DNA from: Arabidopsis thaliana
Lineage: Eukaryota; Streptophyta; Magnoliopsida; Brassicales; Brassicaceae
Length of the DNA: 64,000 bases
Assembly (NCBI RefSeq): GCF_000001735.4
Contig: NC_003075.7
Coordinates: 18,229,001 to 18,293,000, forward strand
Direction of reading: 5' to 3'
This document shows, in pieces, positions 36,532-47,873 of this stretch. The position numbers and the translations under genes are program-made. The first letter of the stretch is position 1; each line of letters begins with the position of its first letter. Under the pieces are notes generated by a model, which was not told where the DNA came from, ran no database searches, and saw only the letters and a list, made by a program, of their open reading frames with translations.

Positions 36532-37023
36532 TCTGACCAATTTGCTGACCATTAGCTACTTTTTTTGTCTTTGCAAAAGAGAAAGAAAAAATTGTTAAGA
36601 ATATCATTTTGGACCATTTTTACATTGACAAAACTATGCAGAGCTATAAGGAAGAATTATAGGCAGGATAAAAAAGGATGGAAACTAAACTTGATTTAGC
36701 TCGGAAGAAAATTGTTCCCTTTAGTTGTTTATCCATGATTTGCAATATGATCTATAATCTGTTGCTTTACTAATTAGACCCGAAAGCAGACTACTACTTC
36801 GACTATACCGGCTGCCGCTTCTAAACCCGTGAATACTGGACCGTGTAGTAAACGATGATACATGACACTAATTGTGGACCAATATTAACCGGATCTAAAG
36901 CCTTACATTCAAAATAAACCACCACTTCGGTTTGATTAGCCGGAGAAACAGACAGGTTAATAGCCACTTATTTAAAACCCAAAATACAAATTGTGGAGAG
37001 TCATTCTCGTTAAGCACTCAGCT
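36532..37023. other. Shared 3' flank of RER1A and PCBER1
   Basis: Convergent gene ends; both 3' UTRs lie here. No further feature seen. Confidence 0.5.
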
Positions 37024-38604
37024 TTAGACATATTGGTTGAGGATTTCATCAACAGTAGTGTATTTGACATCAGGGTAAAGCTCAGAAGCTTCTACCCCGA
37101 AAGAAGGTTCGATTTCAAAGCTTGTGTGTCCTCCTTTCACGAAAACGCAGTGACAAAGGGATAGCATCACGTTGAGTGGGGGTGATGATTCTGCAGAAAA
37201 AAACACCAAACCCATCAATGGACATAATAACTAGACAAAATTGAAAGAAGAAGAAGAAAGGTTTAGGATCAAAACCTATGATCTGTTTGAGGAGTTGTTC
37301 TTCTGGAACGTAGATTCTTTCAAGTGTTTTGCCAATCTTGTTCTCCCAAAGCGAGACAAGATCATTGAATGAGTAAGTGTTCATTGGTGGCCTAATATAT
37401 AAGATCTTGTTCAAAGTTCTTGGATCATCTACGGCATTGATTGTGTAAGTTCCGATGTCTTCTTCCTTGTTGAACACAGCTGCAAAATATCACCACAATA
37501 AGAAGGGAGTAACTGGACAAGAAACTGCGGATGTTTCAGATAATTGAAACATAGTATCCTTTGATCCATGTTATAAGGTTCTGACAAAGACCTTTCAGCT
37601 TCACTTTGGTGTTTTTTAAACCAAACATAACCATATTACTCTAAGAGAATTTGGATCTCGATTTGTATTATAAGAAAACTAAGAGTAGTCTTACCTTTGG
37701 GGTTCCCATCACCTAAAACAATGACCTTATCCCGTGGAGCAGAAGTAGCACCAGGCTGAGCTAGAGTTGGGAGGAAGTAGCCAGCGAAGAAGTTGCATGA
37801 GACATAAGTGTATGGGATTCCTTCGGCCTCAATTGTTCGCCGGATTTTGGCCTTTGTAGCATAGGCTGACTTGGCCGGTTCGACAGTGAAAACACGGTCT
37901 ACGTCATTTCCAAACTCGGAGGGAAAGAATCTCTGGTAAGACAGGTGTGACGGTAGTGCATCAGTTGGAGGGTCAATTTGATATCAGAGTCTATAAAATT
38001 GTTACTCAACTCTATGCTTAGTACAACATCCAAGTTCATTGATTCTAAAAAGTATCACAGAAGACACCAAAACCAATGCATTGCAAACTACATTGTCAAT
38101 ACAAGAAGTAACAAAATTCATTTGTAGGGGTTCCAAATGTCATATGAGACTAAGATTAAGACTAAAGTTGATTACCTTAACATTACCGGCTTCTTTAATG
38201 GCGGAGATGATCTTGTATTGATGTCCCAAGAGGGAGTGCCCAACAGTAGAGATGACCACATCCGCTTGCTTTATCGAATTCACGAGACTCGTATGGTCGT
38301 CAAGGTCTCCCTATCCAGTTTTAGTATTATAATCAGAATCAGAAAATCACTAAACCATTGAAGTAAACATTTGTACGGAGGATCAAAGGAAAGAGAAGAG
38401 CGTAAAGAGATAGATACGTACGAGGAGAAACTGAACGCCGAGGTTCTTGAAATTCTCGATGGTGGAGGATCGTGAAGGGCTTGTGAGCGTCGAATTTCGA
38501 ACGAGAACTAAGGTTGGGTGGCCAGATCTTGCGCTCGCTTCCACTATATATTTCCCGATATAACCCGTTCCTCCGATGAACAGGATTTTGCTTTTACTCG
38601 TCAT
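37024..38604 (-). CDS. PCBER1: Phenylcoumaran benzylic ether / isoflavone reductase-like NmrA enzyme
   Basis: NADPH-dependent reductase of the lignan/neolignan (PCBER-PLR-IFR) family, an atypical short-chain dehydrogenase fold, cytosolic. Five exons: 38422-38604, 38176-38310, 37695-37932, 37276-37479 and 37024-37190, giving 308 aa, the usual family length. The dinucleotide-binding glycine motif is GGTGYIG near residues 12-18, with VLVR and RNST following as in NADPH-selecting members. RFFPSEFGNDVDR and the catalytic-lysine segment KAKIRRTIEAEGIPYTYV are intact, then NFFAGYFLP. The start was set at MTSKSK because it gives the normal N-terminus. Substrate specificity between phenylcoumarans and other lignans cannot be read from sequence alone. 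Matches my memory of At4g39230. Confidence 0.94.
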
Positions 38605-39513
38605 TTTTAGACTCGGATTTTGCCGGAGAGAGAAAAAGTACGGTGGCTGGTGCCTGGCGGGTAACAACGGAATGAATCACAGATGAAGAAGAGAACTCTT
38701 ATGATCCCAAAATTGCGGCTTTTTAATTCTTCTCACCCGTTGCTTCCTTTTACATAAATAGTATGAAACCACCACACTCTGAGAGAGAGAGAAGAGGCTT
38801 ATGGAGAATCTGACAATAATACCCTCTGTAGTCAACACTTACGTTTACTTTTTAGTCAAAAGTTGAGACGTGGTTGGTGAAATTGGCGGCTTTTTATGAC
38901 TCAACTTTCTTTGAGACGTGGGCTGTTATCCTAATAGACGTTGTAATAATGTTTTTATTGGGCCATCGTGAAAGGCCCATATTGTTAACATTATTATAAT
39001 AAAACGATGCGTTTTTCACCACTTGTTCTGCAAGGATTAACAGCGTCTTCTCGTTGTAGCTGATTACTAAAACTAAACAAGTCTAGAACCTCCTCTTCTC
39101 GTTTAGAAGAAGAAGAAGAAGGAGACGAATTGAAAGATCTCGTAGAGGTAAAATTAATCATGAAGCTCTTATTCTTGTTCTTCGATCTCTTTCCTTGCTT
39201 GTAGTTAGGTGGATACGGATAATGGATGGTGATGTTCAGTTCAGGATTTGAAAGAATTTTGTTTGGAATCGTTGAGTTTTTTTTGTTTAGGGTTCTACTT
39301 TGACAATTTGATTGTGTACTTTATTGTTTTGGATGTGCTGCTGAACCTGAACAACAACACCCGACGATTCATTTCGGTTTTTGTTCTAGTTTGTAAACAA
39401 TTATCTCTACTCTTTTATAATATTGAATGTGCATTTTGGGATTATGAATTTTCTGGTTGCTAAGTGTCGTTTACTTGGGTTGAATTTCTTGTTCAATTAT
39501 TTTGCAGGTACAA
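38605..39513. promoter_or_regulatory. Divergent promoter, PCBER1 and the 86-aa gene
   Basis: TGGGCC at 38959-38964 and GGCCCA at 38974-38979 form a site II pair ten bases apart. A leader intron of the small gene probably runs from the GTAGAGGTAAA area near 39146 to the acceptor TTTTGCAG at 39507. Confidence 0.5.
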
Positions 39514-39707
39514 ATGGAGACCCAGACAAATCAAAGTCCGAAACCGGCCATGACTTCATGTAGGAAGAAGGTAAAGGATGATGCCACTTTCTTTGAGGAC
39601 GTGAAAGATCACATTGATGACTTTATACATGCCTCAATGGATGAACACAAGTCCTGTTTCCAAAAGACCATCAAAAAGGTTCTTTCTCAACTCTCTTATT
39701 ATAGCTT

Positions 39708-39753
<46 letters not shown>

Positions 39754-40034
39754 TTTAGTCCTCGAATAAACTCTCTTAGCTGGTATTCAATGTTTCAGAC
39801 CCCATGTACTCACTCATAGGAGATTGTTGAATACACTTGCTACAAATTGTGATTTCTGGCGTCAATCAATTTGCTCTTTACAGCTCCATTTGGTGATCAT
39901 CTGTCTCCTAAACTTAAGCTTATGTATGTTGATTTCAGATGTTTGGATTGTCAAAGGCGGTCGCAGAGAAGCAAGCTGTGGAGGCAAAGGGAGTCGAGAG
40001 TCAATTGCCTCTTCAGACGACAGTCTCGGAGTAA
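39514..40034 (+). CDS. Small conserved protein of 86 aa, function unknown
   Basis: Two exons, 39514-39678 and 39939-40034, give 86 aa. The ATG sits 6 bases after a clean leader-intron acceptor. Exon 1 encodes a hydrophilic stretch with FFEDVKDHIDDFIHASMDEH, probably helical; exon 2 begins MFGLSKAVAEKQ and ends in TTVSE. There is no signal peptide, membrane segment or known catalytic motif. The intron contains a run of 40 T. Matches my memory of the small locus At4g39235. Function is not assigned. Confidence 0.8.
39711..39750. repeat. T40 homopolymer inside an intron
   Basis: Forty consecutive T lie 32 bases after the donor of the small gene's intron, well upstream of the acceptor, so the run is not a simple polypyrimidine tract. 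Confidence 0.95.
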
Positions 40035-40598
40035 AGACTAGCTTCTTTCCTTCTGCGTTTGATGTCGTTTCTCTTGTTTAACATCACATATAAGTTTCTT
40101 TGTAAATCAACTTTTCCGACCTAGAGACCAGATTTGAATTCAAACATTTCAAATGTTATTGGTTTGATCTTTGTTAAACAAACAGCTGGTAACATAGTTT
40201 CTATTAATCATACAATATACTTGCATACATAAGAGTCGTACAACAAAGAAACAAGAGAAATATATTGCATAACTTAGCCCAAAGTTCCAAAAGATATCTA
40301 TATTAGGTTCTGGATACCAATATCCAATAAAGCCTCGTATGTTGTTTGTTTCATCTTGAACAGAACAAGCTGCTCCGGTACACGTTTACAGATATGATTT
40401 TCAAGCTTGAAGCTGCAACATACAAGAACATGACTTATGAATGCCCATCTCAACAAAAATATACCATCACACTTAATCTAAGCAGGATAATATCTGAATG
40501 CCATTGTTACAAGACATACCAGAACAAGTATCAATCCAAAATTAATATTATGAATTCATCACAAAGCCAATGTCATTGGAGTCGGGAGCATACCTTTA
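40035..40598. other. 3' flanks of the convergent 86-aa and F-box genes
   Basis: AT-rich with no supported gene. Plus-strand open frames here run into the antisense of the F-box gene and are not coding. Confidence 0.5.
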
Positions 40599-41726
40599 TC
40601 AAACTGTTACAGTTAGACATCGTACAATGGTGGAAGGTTCTTTCAAGGTAATGACAATATTAGACCACAGGACCGTCCCCCAAATCTTTCCTCCTTCCCT
40701 CCTTTCCAATCTGATCTCCGTGCAACAGATTTTGGTTGAACCCTTCTCAAGGTTAAACATAATCGCAAGATTTCCCCCGAGATTCGACATTCTCGAGCCA
40801 TCACGCTTGTCAGGAAGATCGTCGAGACCCTTCAAGCGATCCCAAACCATGGCAATTGGATCAAACACCCATATTCTATTCTTGCTACCAAAAGTGTAAA
40901 TCTTTCCATCAATGACGCAAGAACCAACACTCCATTGTGTGTCCAACAACTCATCAGTCTCCAACGTACCTTCTTTAGGATCATAAACAAAGCTATTCTT
41001 TCGATCCATAATGTAAATCTTATCATCTATCGCAAAACTTCTGATGGTTAAGTCATGCATTTCCACATTATTAACACCCAAACCAGACTCCCAAGTTTGA
41101 GTCTTTAGATCAAAAGCCTCTACCCAATTCACAGACAGAGGGTTACAACCTCCGATTACATACAATTTCCCATCAAAAAATCCCACGGCGGCGCAGCCAC
41201 GTGCCTGCTTCATGCTAGGGAGGAGACGACACGTGTGAGATGGACATTCGACGACAAACCCAGTGGAGACCAATTCATTATCAATGCATCCACCAAGGAC
41301 GTAAATTTCAGAATCAATAGCGACAATTGACATTCCCCAGCAAGGAATCGAAGGAAACGACGGAATCGGAACCAATCTATGGTTATTTGAATCATTTCCA
41401 AAGGGTTTGAAATTGAGAGTGTACCATCGGGGAGTTTCTGTAGCGTGAGATCTAAGCACAACATAAAGGACACGCTCGGTGCGGCGAAGTAATGACCTTT
41501 CAACGTAGATCTCCGGTGAAGCTATGAGACGCCTAAAGGTCTTGGAGACGAGTGAAATCACCGGGTAGTAACATTTCGGCAAGCGTGCTAAGCAATTCAG
41601 AATGATTTCGTCTGGAAGTAGTAACAGATACGATGAACAGGACGGCGATGGATCATGCTGTTTCTTTGGCGGCGGTTCTTCAGCGATTGAGCTTACGGAG
41701 CTCGAACTCGCGGCGGAAAAAGGCAT
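40599..41726 (-). CDS. Kelch-repeat F-box protein
   Basis: Substrate receptor of SCF-type ubiquitin ligases: the F-box binds SKP1/ASK and the kelch repeats would bind the target. A single exon of 375 aa. Residues 1-30 are Ser-rich. The F-box at about 33-78 begins LLLPDEIILNCLARLPKCYY and includes SLVSKTFRRLIASPE. Kelch units follow, with IDSEIYVLGGC, FFDGKLYVIGGC and WVEAFDLKTQTWE, then weaker ones (IDDKIYIMDR; IDGKIYTFGS). Part of the large, fast-turning plant kelch F-box family. A second intact member lies at 56205-57302 and a relic at 51.5 kb, so this is a local cluster. Matches my memory of At4g39240. Target unknown. Confidence 0.93.
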   Translation of the reverse strand: MPFSAASSSSVSSIAEEPPPKKQHDPSPSCSSYLLLLPDEIILNCLARLPKCYYPVISLVSKTFRRLIASPEIYVERSLLRRTERVLYVVLRSHATETPRWYTLNFKPFGNDSNNHRLVPIPSFPSIPCWGMSIVAIDSEIYVLGGCIDNELVSTGFVVECPSHTCRLLPSMKQARGCAAVGFFDGKLYVIGGCNPLSVNWVEAFDLKTQTWESGLGVNNVEMHDLTIRSFAIDDKIYIMDRKNSFVYDPKEGTLETDELLDTQWSVGSCVIDGKIYTFGSKNRIWVFDPIAMVWDRLKGLDDLPDKRDGSRMSNLGGNLAIMFNLEKGSTKICCTEIRLERREGGKIWGTVLWSNIVITLKEPSTIVRCLTVTV

Positions 41727-42154
41727 AACCGCTGCTATGAGCTGCTTTTTTTAGTCAAAAGTTGCAAATGAACAAAACCGATCATCATGTCTTCTCGCAG
41801 ACATACAAATGGGTTGAGTACTTTTATCGAAGTAAAGCCCAATTATGTTTTTAAATTTATATTTATATTTTAAATTAAAATTTAGTCACCCTGATGGGCT
41901 TAGGCCCATATTTCTCTATTAATGTGTACTTTTTATAAGGTATCTTTTATACTTTCTCAGTTTCCCGCTTTTATTATCTTTAATCACCCAAATGGGCTTA
42001 GGCCCATATTTAGATAAAGGCCTCAATGTGCGATTTTATAAGTTTTATCTTTTTCGCAAGCATCAAATTTCCCGCCATGTCTGCGTCTCACTTTATTGGA
42101 ACAAGTTTTTCGTTTTTAAAATCCCCAATTCATAAACCCTGATGGTGTTTCCTA
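41727..42154. promoter_or_regulatory. Duplicated site II pair and two E2F-like sites
   Basis: The word ATGGGCTTAGGCCCATATTT occurs at about 41894 and 41992, each giving TGGGCT plus GGCCCA (41895-41900 and 41903-41908; 41993-41998 and 42001-42006). TTTCCCGC, matching the E2F consensus TTTSSCGC, occurs at 41961-41968 and 42068-42075. The kelch F-box gene starts to the left; to the right lies the weak ORF at 42155. Confidence 0.6.
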
Positions 42155-42376
42155 ATGGAATCAAAGCTCGCGATTACTAATGGCAGATTTTTCGAGGTAG
42201 CTTTTTTCCAGCTATGTTTTTGCTTTAGTTATTCATTTTCTAAGACAATGATTCGTGATGACGTTGGAGTTTTCATTACAAATAACCTTAATACAGATTC
42301 ATTTGTTAAAACTGGAGAATCGAAAGATATGGAGTCCTCAAAGATTATGGGAGAAACATTGGAAGTAGGAATATAG
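42155..42376 (+). other. Possible small two-exon ORF, antisense side of RL1
   Basis: An ATG at 42155 opens a 73-codon frame ending in TAG at 42374-42376. A frame-preserving intron is possible from 42197 (TTCGAG/GTAGCT) to 42244 (TTCTAAG), though at 48 nt it would be unusually short. It would leave a hydrophilic product of about 57 aa. It sits downstream of site II and E2F-like motifs. No family recognised; could be a truncated gene or chance. Confidence 0.25.
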
Positions 42377-42456
42377 ATATAAACAATAATTCGCAATTGA
42401 CAGGGTTACGAGAAAAATCGACCGGTGAATCCTCTTTTATTCTCGATGGTTTTGAT

Positions 42457-42857
42457 TTACTGCAGCCTCATGTTTCTCATCCTGCATAAACAAATTATGA
42501 ATCAGATTGGTGTCTTTGGCTTGGATTGTTTTGTATTCTTAATTATAGCAGAATGTGTCTTTTTTAGGACAATACATACCTTTTTTCCTCCTGACTAAGC
42601 CTGCCATTAGTGCAGCCTCCACTAGTCCTGTAGTTTGGGAATGGAACATGACCGTTCTCTATGCTGTTGATGTCTTGCACTAAGAGTTCGTAGTGTCTCT
42701 TTACCTCCTCTGTTGTTTTTCCACCCACGACTTTGGCAACATTTTGCCAACGGTTAGGAGTGTCCTGGTCATAGGTTGCTAGAGCCTGCTCAAAGGCTTT
42801 GTTCTGCTTAGCAGTCCACGAGCCAGAGCTCTGAGAAGACATTGAGCTTGATGCCAT
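42457..42857 (-). CDS. RL1: RADIALIS-like SANT/Myb protein 1
   Basis: Small single-repeat Myb (SANT) protein of the RADIALIS group, proposed to act by sequestering Myb partners in the nucleus or cytoplasm. Two exons, 42580-42857 and 42457-42481, give 100 aa. The SANT repeat covers about residues 10-65: [18 protein letters not shown], then [24 protein letters not shown], with the evenly spaced W-...-W-...-Y of this family. The conserved VPFPNY motif follows. The short second exon adds MRNMRLQ before the stop; without splicing the protein would end YVLS. Upstream leader exons may lie in 43-44 kb but are not defined here. Matches my memory of At4g39250 (RL1, RSM2). Confidence 0.93.
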
Positions 42858-45165
42858 GTTGAGTTATAGACTAATATAACTGGTTAGAAAGAGATTATTT
42901 AAGTATGGGGAGATTACGAGTCAAGAGGATGATATGTGCATAGATGTTGCAGAATGCTTCCTATTTATAAGGTGAGTTTCGGTGGTGCCAGATGTAGCAA
43001 ATATCTTGCAAAAACGAAGAGAATTTTAAGTCATTGTCTCCATAGTAATCGACTAATGAGCAAAAAGAGAATATCAGCAAGTATTGTGGAGATCAGTATA
43101 TGATACTTGGCAGAAATATTTCTTCTGTGTTTTTTACTGCTGTGATTACTTTCATGTCTTCTTGATTGAGTTAGAGACGTGTTACCGTCAGAGCAGGTTT
43201 TCTCATTCAATTCTAGATTTAAGTCTTCATCTACTTTGGGAAACTCTGGCCTAACGTTATCTCTGATATACATTGACTACAACAGTAAAAATTTGCAAAT
43301 ACATTGGATCTCATTGACTATCATTGTTTCTGATATTAACTAGGTGGAACTTTTCAAGGGTTCACCATGAGCCATATAGCTTCTCTTTAACTAAAGTCCT
43401 TGCAGGAAAGTTGGAGATCAAACTTTATTGTTGATTGGACCTCAGGGATACTCTGTCTTGAACATCATATCAAGATACAGAAGTCTCTTTGAAGTTTGGC
43501 AACGTTGCTTTTCTTGGTCATCTATATTATTATTTGCATTTTGGTCTTAGATGTCATACTAAATAAATGGTCACTACTTACTTCAATAACTAACATGGTA
43601 TGATTCATGCGCATTAATTCTTTAACATGCTTACGAGATTTAGTCTATCTTGTGGATGTGCACCAATTTGTGGCCTTGCGAGATATTTCCATTTGTGGAA
43701 TTGTGGTACAAGTTTTAGGTTTTAAGATATTGATGTTCTGAGAACTCAAGAGACTGCCATGGTTTTGGGATAAACTACTTTACAAGAAAGAAAAGTTCAA
43801 ACAAGACAAAAGAATCTTAATCATGAGACTGATGGCTCAATATATTCTAGAGGTATAGTTGCTAGTTGCTACGGGATTCTACAAGTAGGCATTTCACGAT
43901 ATATATTCTCATCATTGTTTCCTTCTTACCTAGGTGTTAAAATGGTAAAAAATATACATTTCACTTTCAGCGTCTTGTAATCTCTTGAGCTGTGAGATAA
44001 TAGTTTATGTCAGAAACATCAGAATTGGTTGTTATGCAATATGGATTCGCTGCATCTTTACTTTTGTGACATGAAAAGTTACATAGGGTAAGATTTGGTG
44101 GATTTGATTCCATATCTCCATCTTCAAGTTGCATTTCCTATAGTGAAGGTACCGGCCATTTTATGAAACACGTTGCTTAGCTGGTGATGATTGGTGTAAA
44201 TTGCCACTGTAGCTTTACAAGAATATGTGGGGAAAAGAAAGGAAAGGGTAAGCATTATATTCCTCAACTAGTGGTAGCTCCTTTTGCAACTTGAGGAACT
44301 AAATCCTGATGTAATCTTAAGTTCCTTTGTAGACTTAGCTGTTGTAGCTCAATGAAGATGCTTATTTCTATGGGGTTGCTATAGTAGTTCATAATAACTT
44401 TGTTAACAAATGCTAAGTTTGTTTTTTTCTTCCAAGCGGTGCAGACTGTTGTTGTCACTTGGAGAGTGAGTAAACAGAGCATTGCTCAACAAGCCTACAC
44501 ATTTTACAAGAGACAAAAGTACACATATTGTAGCATATCCAAAGTCTCATCTATGTGATTTTATTGTTTGTTTAATAGTCATTTTATGGATTAGGATTTA
44601 CATTTTTGGTTTGAGCTCATTGGGCTACGTTGACGATGATATCCTTTCACGATAAAAAGATGCCGACAAAAAGAAAAGTAACGGAAGGGGAATATTCGAT
44701 GAATATCTTGTTGTCTATATATTCTCAGTCAAAAATTTAAACAGAAGATACTAGTATTAAATACCCAATGTCCACATTGGATCGGCGCAAAACTGAGTGA
44801 CGATCATTTTCGATAAAATAGCACTAATTATTGGTAGGTCAAAAGTTAAAGAACTAATCAATTTCAAACTATAGTAATTATTGATAAGAAAATCATTTGA
44901 ATCCTTTAGCTGCTGTTCGATTAAATACATGTGTCTAACAAGATAAATTATTTGAGGGAAAATCTCGAATCTGGTTAAAAGGAAACGTTATAAATTTAGT
45001 AAACAACACGCGAATTAACATTTCGTTCCAGACAAAGAAGACTTAAACGAAACTGTTTCATCAAAAAAGTAAACCAAACGAACGATAACCAAACCAGAAG
45101 TGGTGACACAAAACCAAATCTAAACCAAAAACAGAGCAGCAGCACGCAAACAACTCTATCTTTGA
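42858..45165. other. RL1 upstream region and GRP8 3' flank
   Basis: About 2.3 kb without a supported gene. Open frames at 43031-43273 and 44264-44482 (both minus) have no start context or family match. Leader exons of RL1 could lie here. GRP8's 3' UTR occupies the right end from about 45165 leftward. Confidence 0.45.
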
Positions 45166-45958
45166 TTACCAGCCGCCACCACCGCCTCCGTAACTTCCAC
45201 CATCACCGCCTCCGTAGCCACCTCCCTCACGGCGTCCACCACCACCGTATCCTCGGCCACCACCGCCTCCACCAGATCCGTAACCTCCGCTACGTCTCTC
45301 GTAACCACCACCGCCTCCTCCTGAGTATCCGCCGCCACCGCCTCCTGAGTATCCACCACCGCCTCCGCTGCGGTAACCACCACCGCTTCCACCACGGCCT
45401 CCTCCGCCACCGCCGCTACCTCTCGACTGAGCCTCGTTCACGGTGATGACACGTCCATCGAGCTCTTTACCGTTCATCTCTTCAATCGCATCCCTCATGG
45501 CTTTCTCGTCCTTGAAGGTGACGAATCCGAATCCCCTTGATCTTCCACTCTCGCGGTCGTTAATGATCTGTAAACAAACAAAATCATACACATCAGCAAA
45601 AACAATCGTGGAAGGAATATAAAACAAAGCGATGAATATAAAGCAAAAATCGATCGATCTCCGAGCTCATAGAAGCAGGAAGATGAACGTACCGATGGGA
45701 CAAATTAAGTAACAGTAACAAAGAACGAGAGAGAACATAGTAACAGTAATCGAATCAAGTAACAGAGAAACAGATCGGAATCAGATCCGTCGAGGATCAG
45801 AATCATCGGAATCGGCTCGATCCGGGAGACCGATCTCTCGTGTAACAGACCTTAGAATCGATAACGTCGCCGAACTGTGAGAACGTCCTTTGAAGATCTT
45901 CATCATTGGTGGCCCAGGCAAGGCCGCCGACAAAGCACCGGTACTCAACTTCAGACAT
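45166..45958 (-). CDS. GRP8: Glycine-rich RNA-binding protein 8 (CCR1)
   Basis: Clock-controlled nuclear/cytoplasmic RNA-binding protein acting in splicing and mRNA turnover, partner and target of its paralogue GRP7. Two exons, 45851-45958 and 45166-45567, give 169 aa. The RRM (residues about 5-83) has RNP2 CFVGGL in exon 1 and RNP1 RGFGFVTF in exon 2. The C-terminal half is Gly-rich with [11 protein letters not shown]-type repeats, Tyr, Arg and Ser. The 283-nt intron (45568-45850) interrupts the RRM. It is known from GRP7/GRP8 work that the proteins bind their own pre-mRNA and switch to a cryptic 5' splice site in this intron, giving an NMD-sensitive transcript; I did not pin down that cryptic site. 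Matches my memory of At4g39260. Confidence 0.96.
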
Positions 45959-46385
45959 TTTTTTTTGGGGAAAAGAAGAGAAATTAGGGTTTCAAAATGT
46001 AAGAGAGAGACTTATGTGATTTGAGGTGATAAGACGCAGCCTTAATTTATAGAACAGGTGTGACGTAATAACTAGGGTTAAACATGTTTTCTAGGGTTTG
46101 CTGAAAGATTTGTTTCAACTTACTCTGATTAAGATGTGTGGTTAATTGGGTTAGTGGTTAGGCCCACATCATGTGAGCATTTTCGATAACTAATGATTTT
46201 TTCTCCTCGTTTCGAGCAAAAAATATCTTTGTAAGAATATCTTTTATTCCTTAAATGACAATTTTGTCCTTCGTCTCGTCGTCATTATGTCATACAATAG
46301 TTGGGTCTGAGTTTCGTTTATTGGGCCTATCTAATTTAATTGGAAAGATTATAACTTCCGGCCCAATGAATCTGACGGCGAAATT
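45959..46385 (-). promoter_or_regulatory. GRP8 promoter: evening element and site II motifs
   Basis: An evening element AAAATATCT is at 46220-46228 (plus-strand orientation), with a partial AATATCT near 46237-46243. GGCCCA at 46161-46166, TGGGCC at 46322-46327 and GGCCCA at 46360-46365 are site II motifs. Evening elements are bound by clock MYB proteins, consistent with the known evening-phased expression of GRP8. Confidence 0.7.
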
Positions 46386-47873
46386 AGTAAAACAATAAAA
46401 TGAAATAATATGCAAAGACTATGACGATAATGTGCTATGGATTTACATATTTGTTTTGTCATTAATTATGACATGCAATAAATTCATATGAAAAGATTCT
46501 TATCGCAATAGCATCGTGGACATGTTACAGTCTGTAATATCCAAACTTTAGCATAGACGTTTTTTGTTGTACAAATATTTTGGTATGTTAAGTGATATTC
46601 AAATGAAAGCTAGATGTGCAGATATGTGAACATATAAATCTTTCAATGGAATTCAATTTTCAATCATTGAATATTTGGATACACTCGCTCTGTACTTGAA
46701 ATATTTTGACTGTCTGAATATTATTTTTTTACAGGATTAATTATTTTGTATACCAAAATTAGACGGATGAAGAATGAAGATGTAGTAGTTATACAAAGTC
46801 AATTACAAATGGTTCAGTATCTTGATTTCGATTTTTGTGCTGAAAATGCTGACTAAAGCGTGTAGAAGAGCTTTTTCAACAAGAAATAACCTGGCTAAGA
46901 TTTTTTTAAGAAATCTGATTATTAATATATCGCAGGTAATATGAAAAAGTATCGTCGACTTTTTATAAGAGTGACAACTAAATCATTTTGCTCATAATAA
47001 AGCCACAATTATTATTAGTATATTTTGGTCGTTTTAATACGAGGAAAAATAATTGTCATACAAAATTTACAGAAATGGAGTAGCATCGTAGCTCCTAGGA
47101 ATTCAATTATTTATTTGCAAAACTACTAAAATGGTGGTTATCATATTAAACGTCAGCAGAAACTTTAAGTATTTTTGAAATGATATTAATTTAAGAGTTC
47201 GTTAAGCTGTCTTGGGCGGGATCGTTGAGAGTCAAACTCCTCAAACGACGCCGTATTCAGAACTTCACTTTCAATTACTGTATCTGCGTCTCGGTCACGA
47301 GATCGAACCATAAATCTTGGGAACGTGCACGTATACAACGAAAGATCCACCTTCTCTCACTTTTTTTATTTTCTTATACTTTCTTCTCTTTTCTTCGAAC
47401 GGCCGCTGTTCTTGACCAGTCTGAAGCTTTCTCTGTCCAGAACAGTTCTGTAAGAAGAAGTTTTTATCAAATATTATATAAAAATATCTGTTTCGTATTA
47501 TATCAGACTTTCCATCTTTCTCTCTCTAAATCTAGGACAAAAAAAAACATGGAAGAGTTAGAGAGAGAGAGAGGCAGCAGAAAATGATTGGTAAACAACA
47601 ATGAATCGTTTTTGATTCTGAAGTGCACAGAGAAAAGTAATTGCCAGAGAAAGTCGCAGAGGTAACAGAGTGAAGAACCTTTTTTAGTATATATCTTTGT
47701 TGAATAATCACAAAAAGAAAGTTTCCTTTATTGATCGGATTCGAAGGAAACCCAAAAAAAAAAGAGATTTGATTATTTCCATAAATCGCGAAGCTTTTTT
47801 CCAATTGAATCTTAGGCAATGAATGGCTTTAAGTTTTTCGAAGTACTAGTCGTCACCAGGGTTTAGAGAAACC
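46386..47873. other. Intergenic DNA and leader of the LRR kinase gene
   Basis: No gene is supported. A CT-rich tract at about 47340-47400 and the G/A-rich stretch 47540-47580 suggest the transcript start and leader of the LRR gene. A 120-codon plus-strand frame at 47225-47587 is compositionally random. Confidence 0.5.

Noticed and set aside
43031-44482. Minus-strand ORFs between RL1 and GRP8
   Set aside because: AT-rich, short, no conserved motif; more likely RL1 upstream sequence.
45162-45446. Long His/Arg-rich plus-strand and Val/Ala/Glu-rich minus-strand open frames across GRP8
   Set aside because: They are frame shadows of the Gly-rich repeat of GRP8; composition follows directly from the GGN-rich codons.
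47225-47587. 120-codon ORF before the LRR kinase
   Set aside because: Composition is random, no start support, and it runs into the LRR leader.
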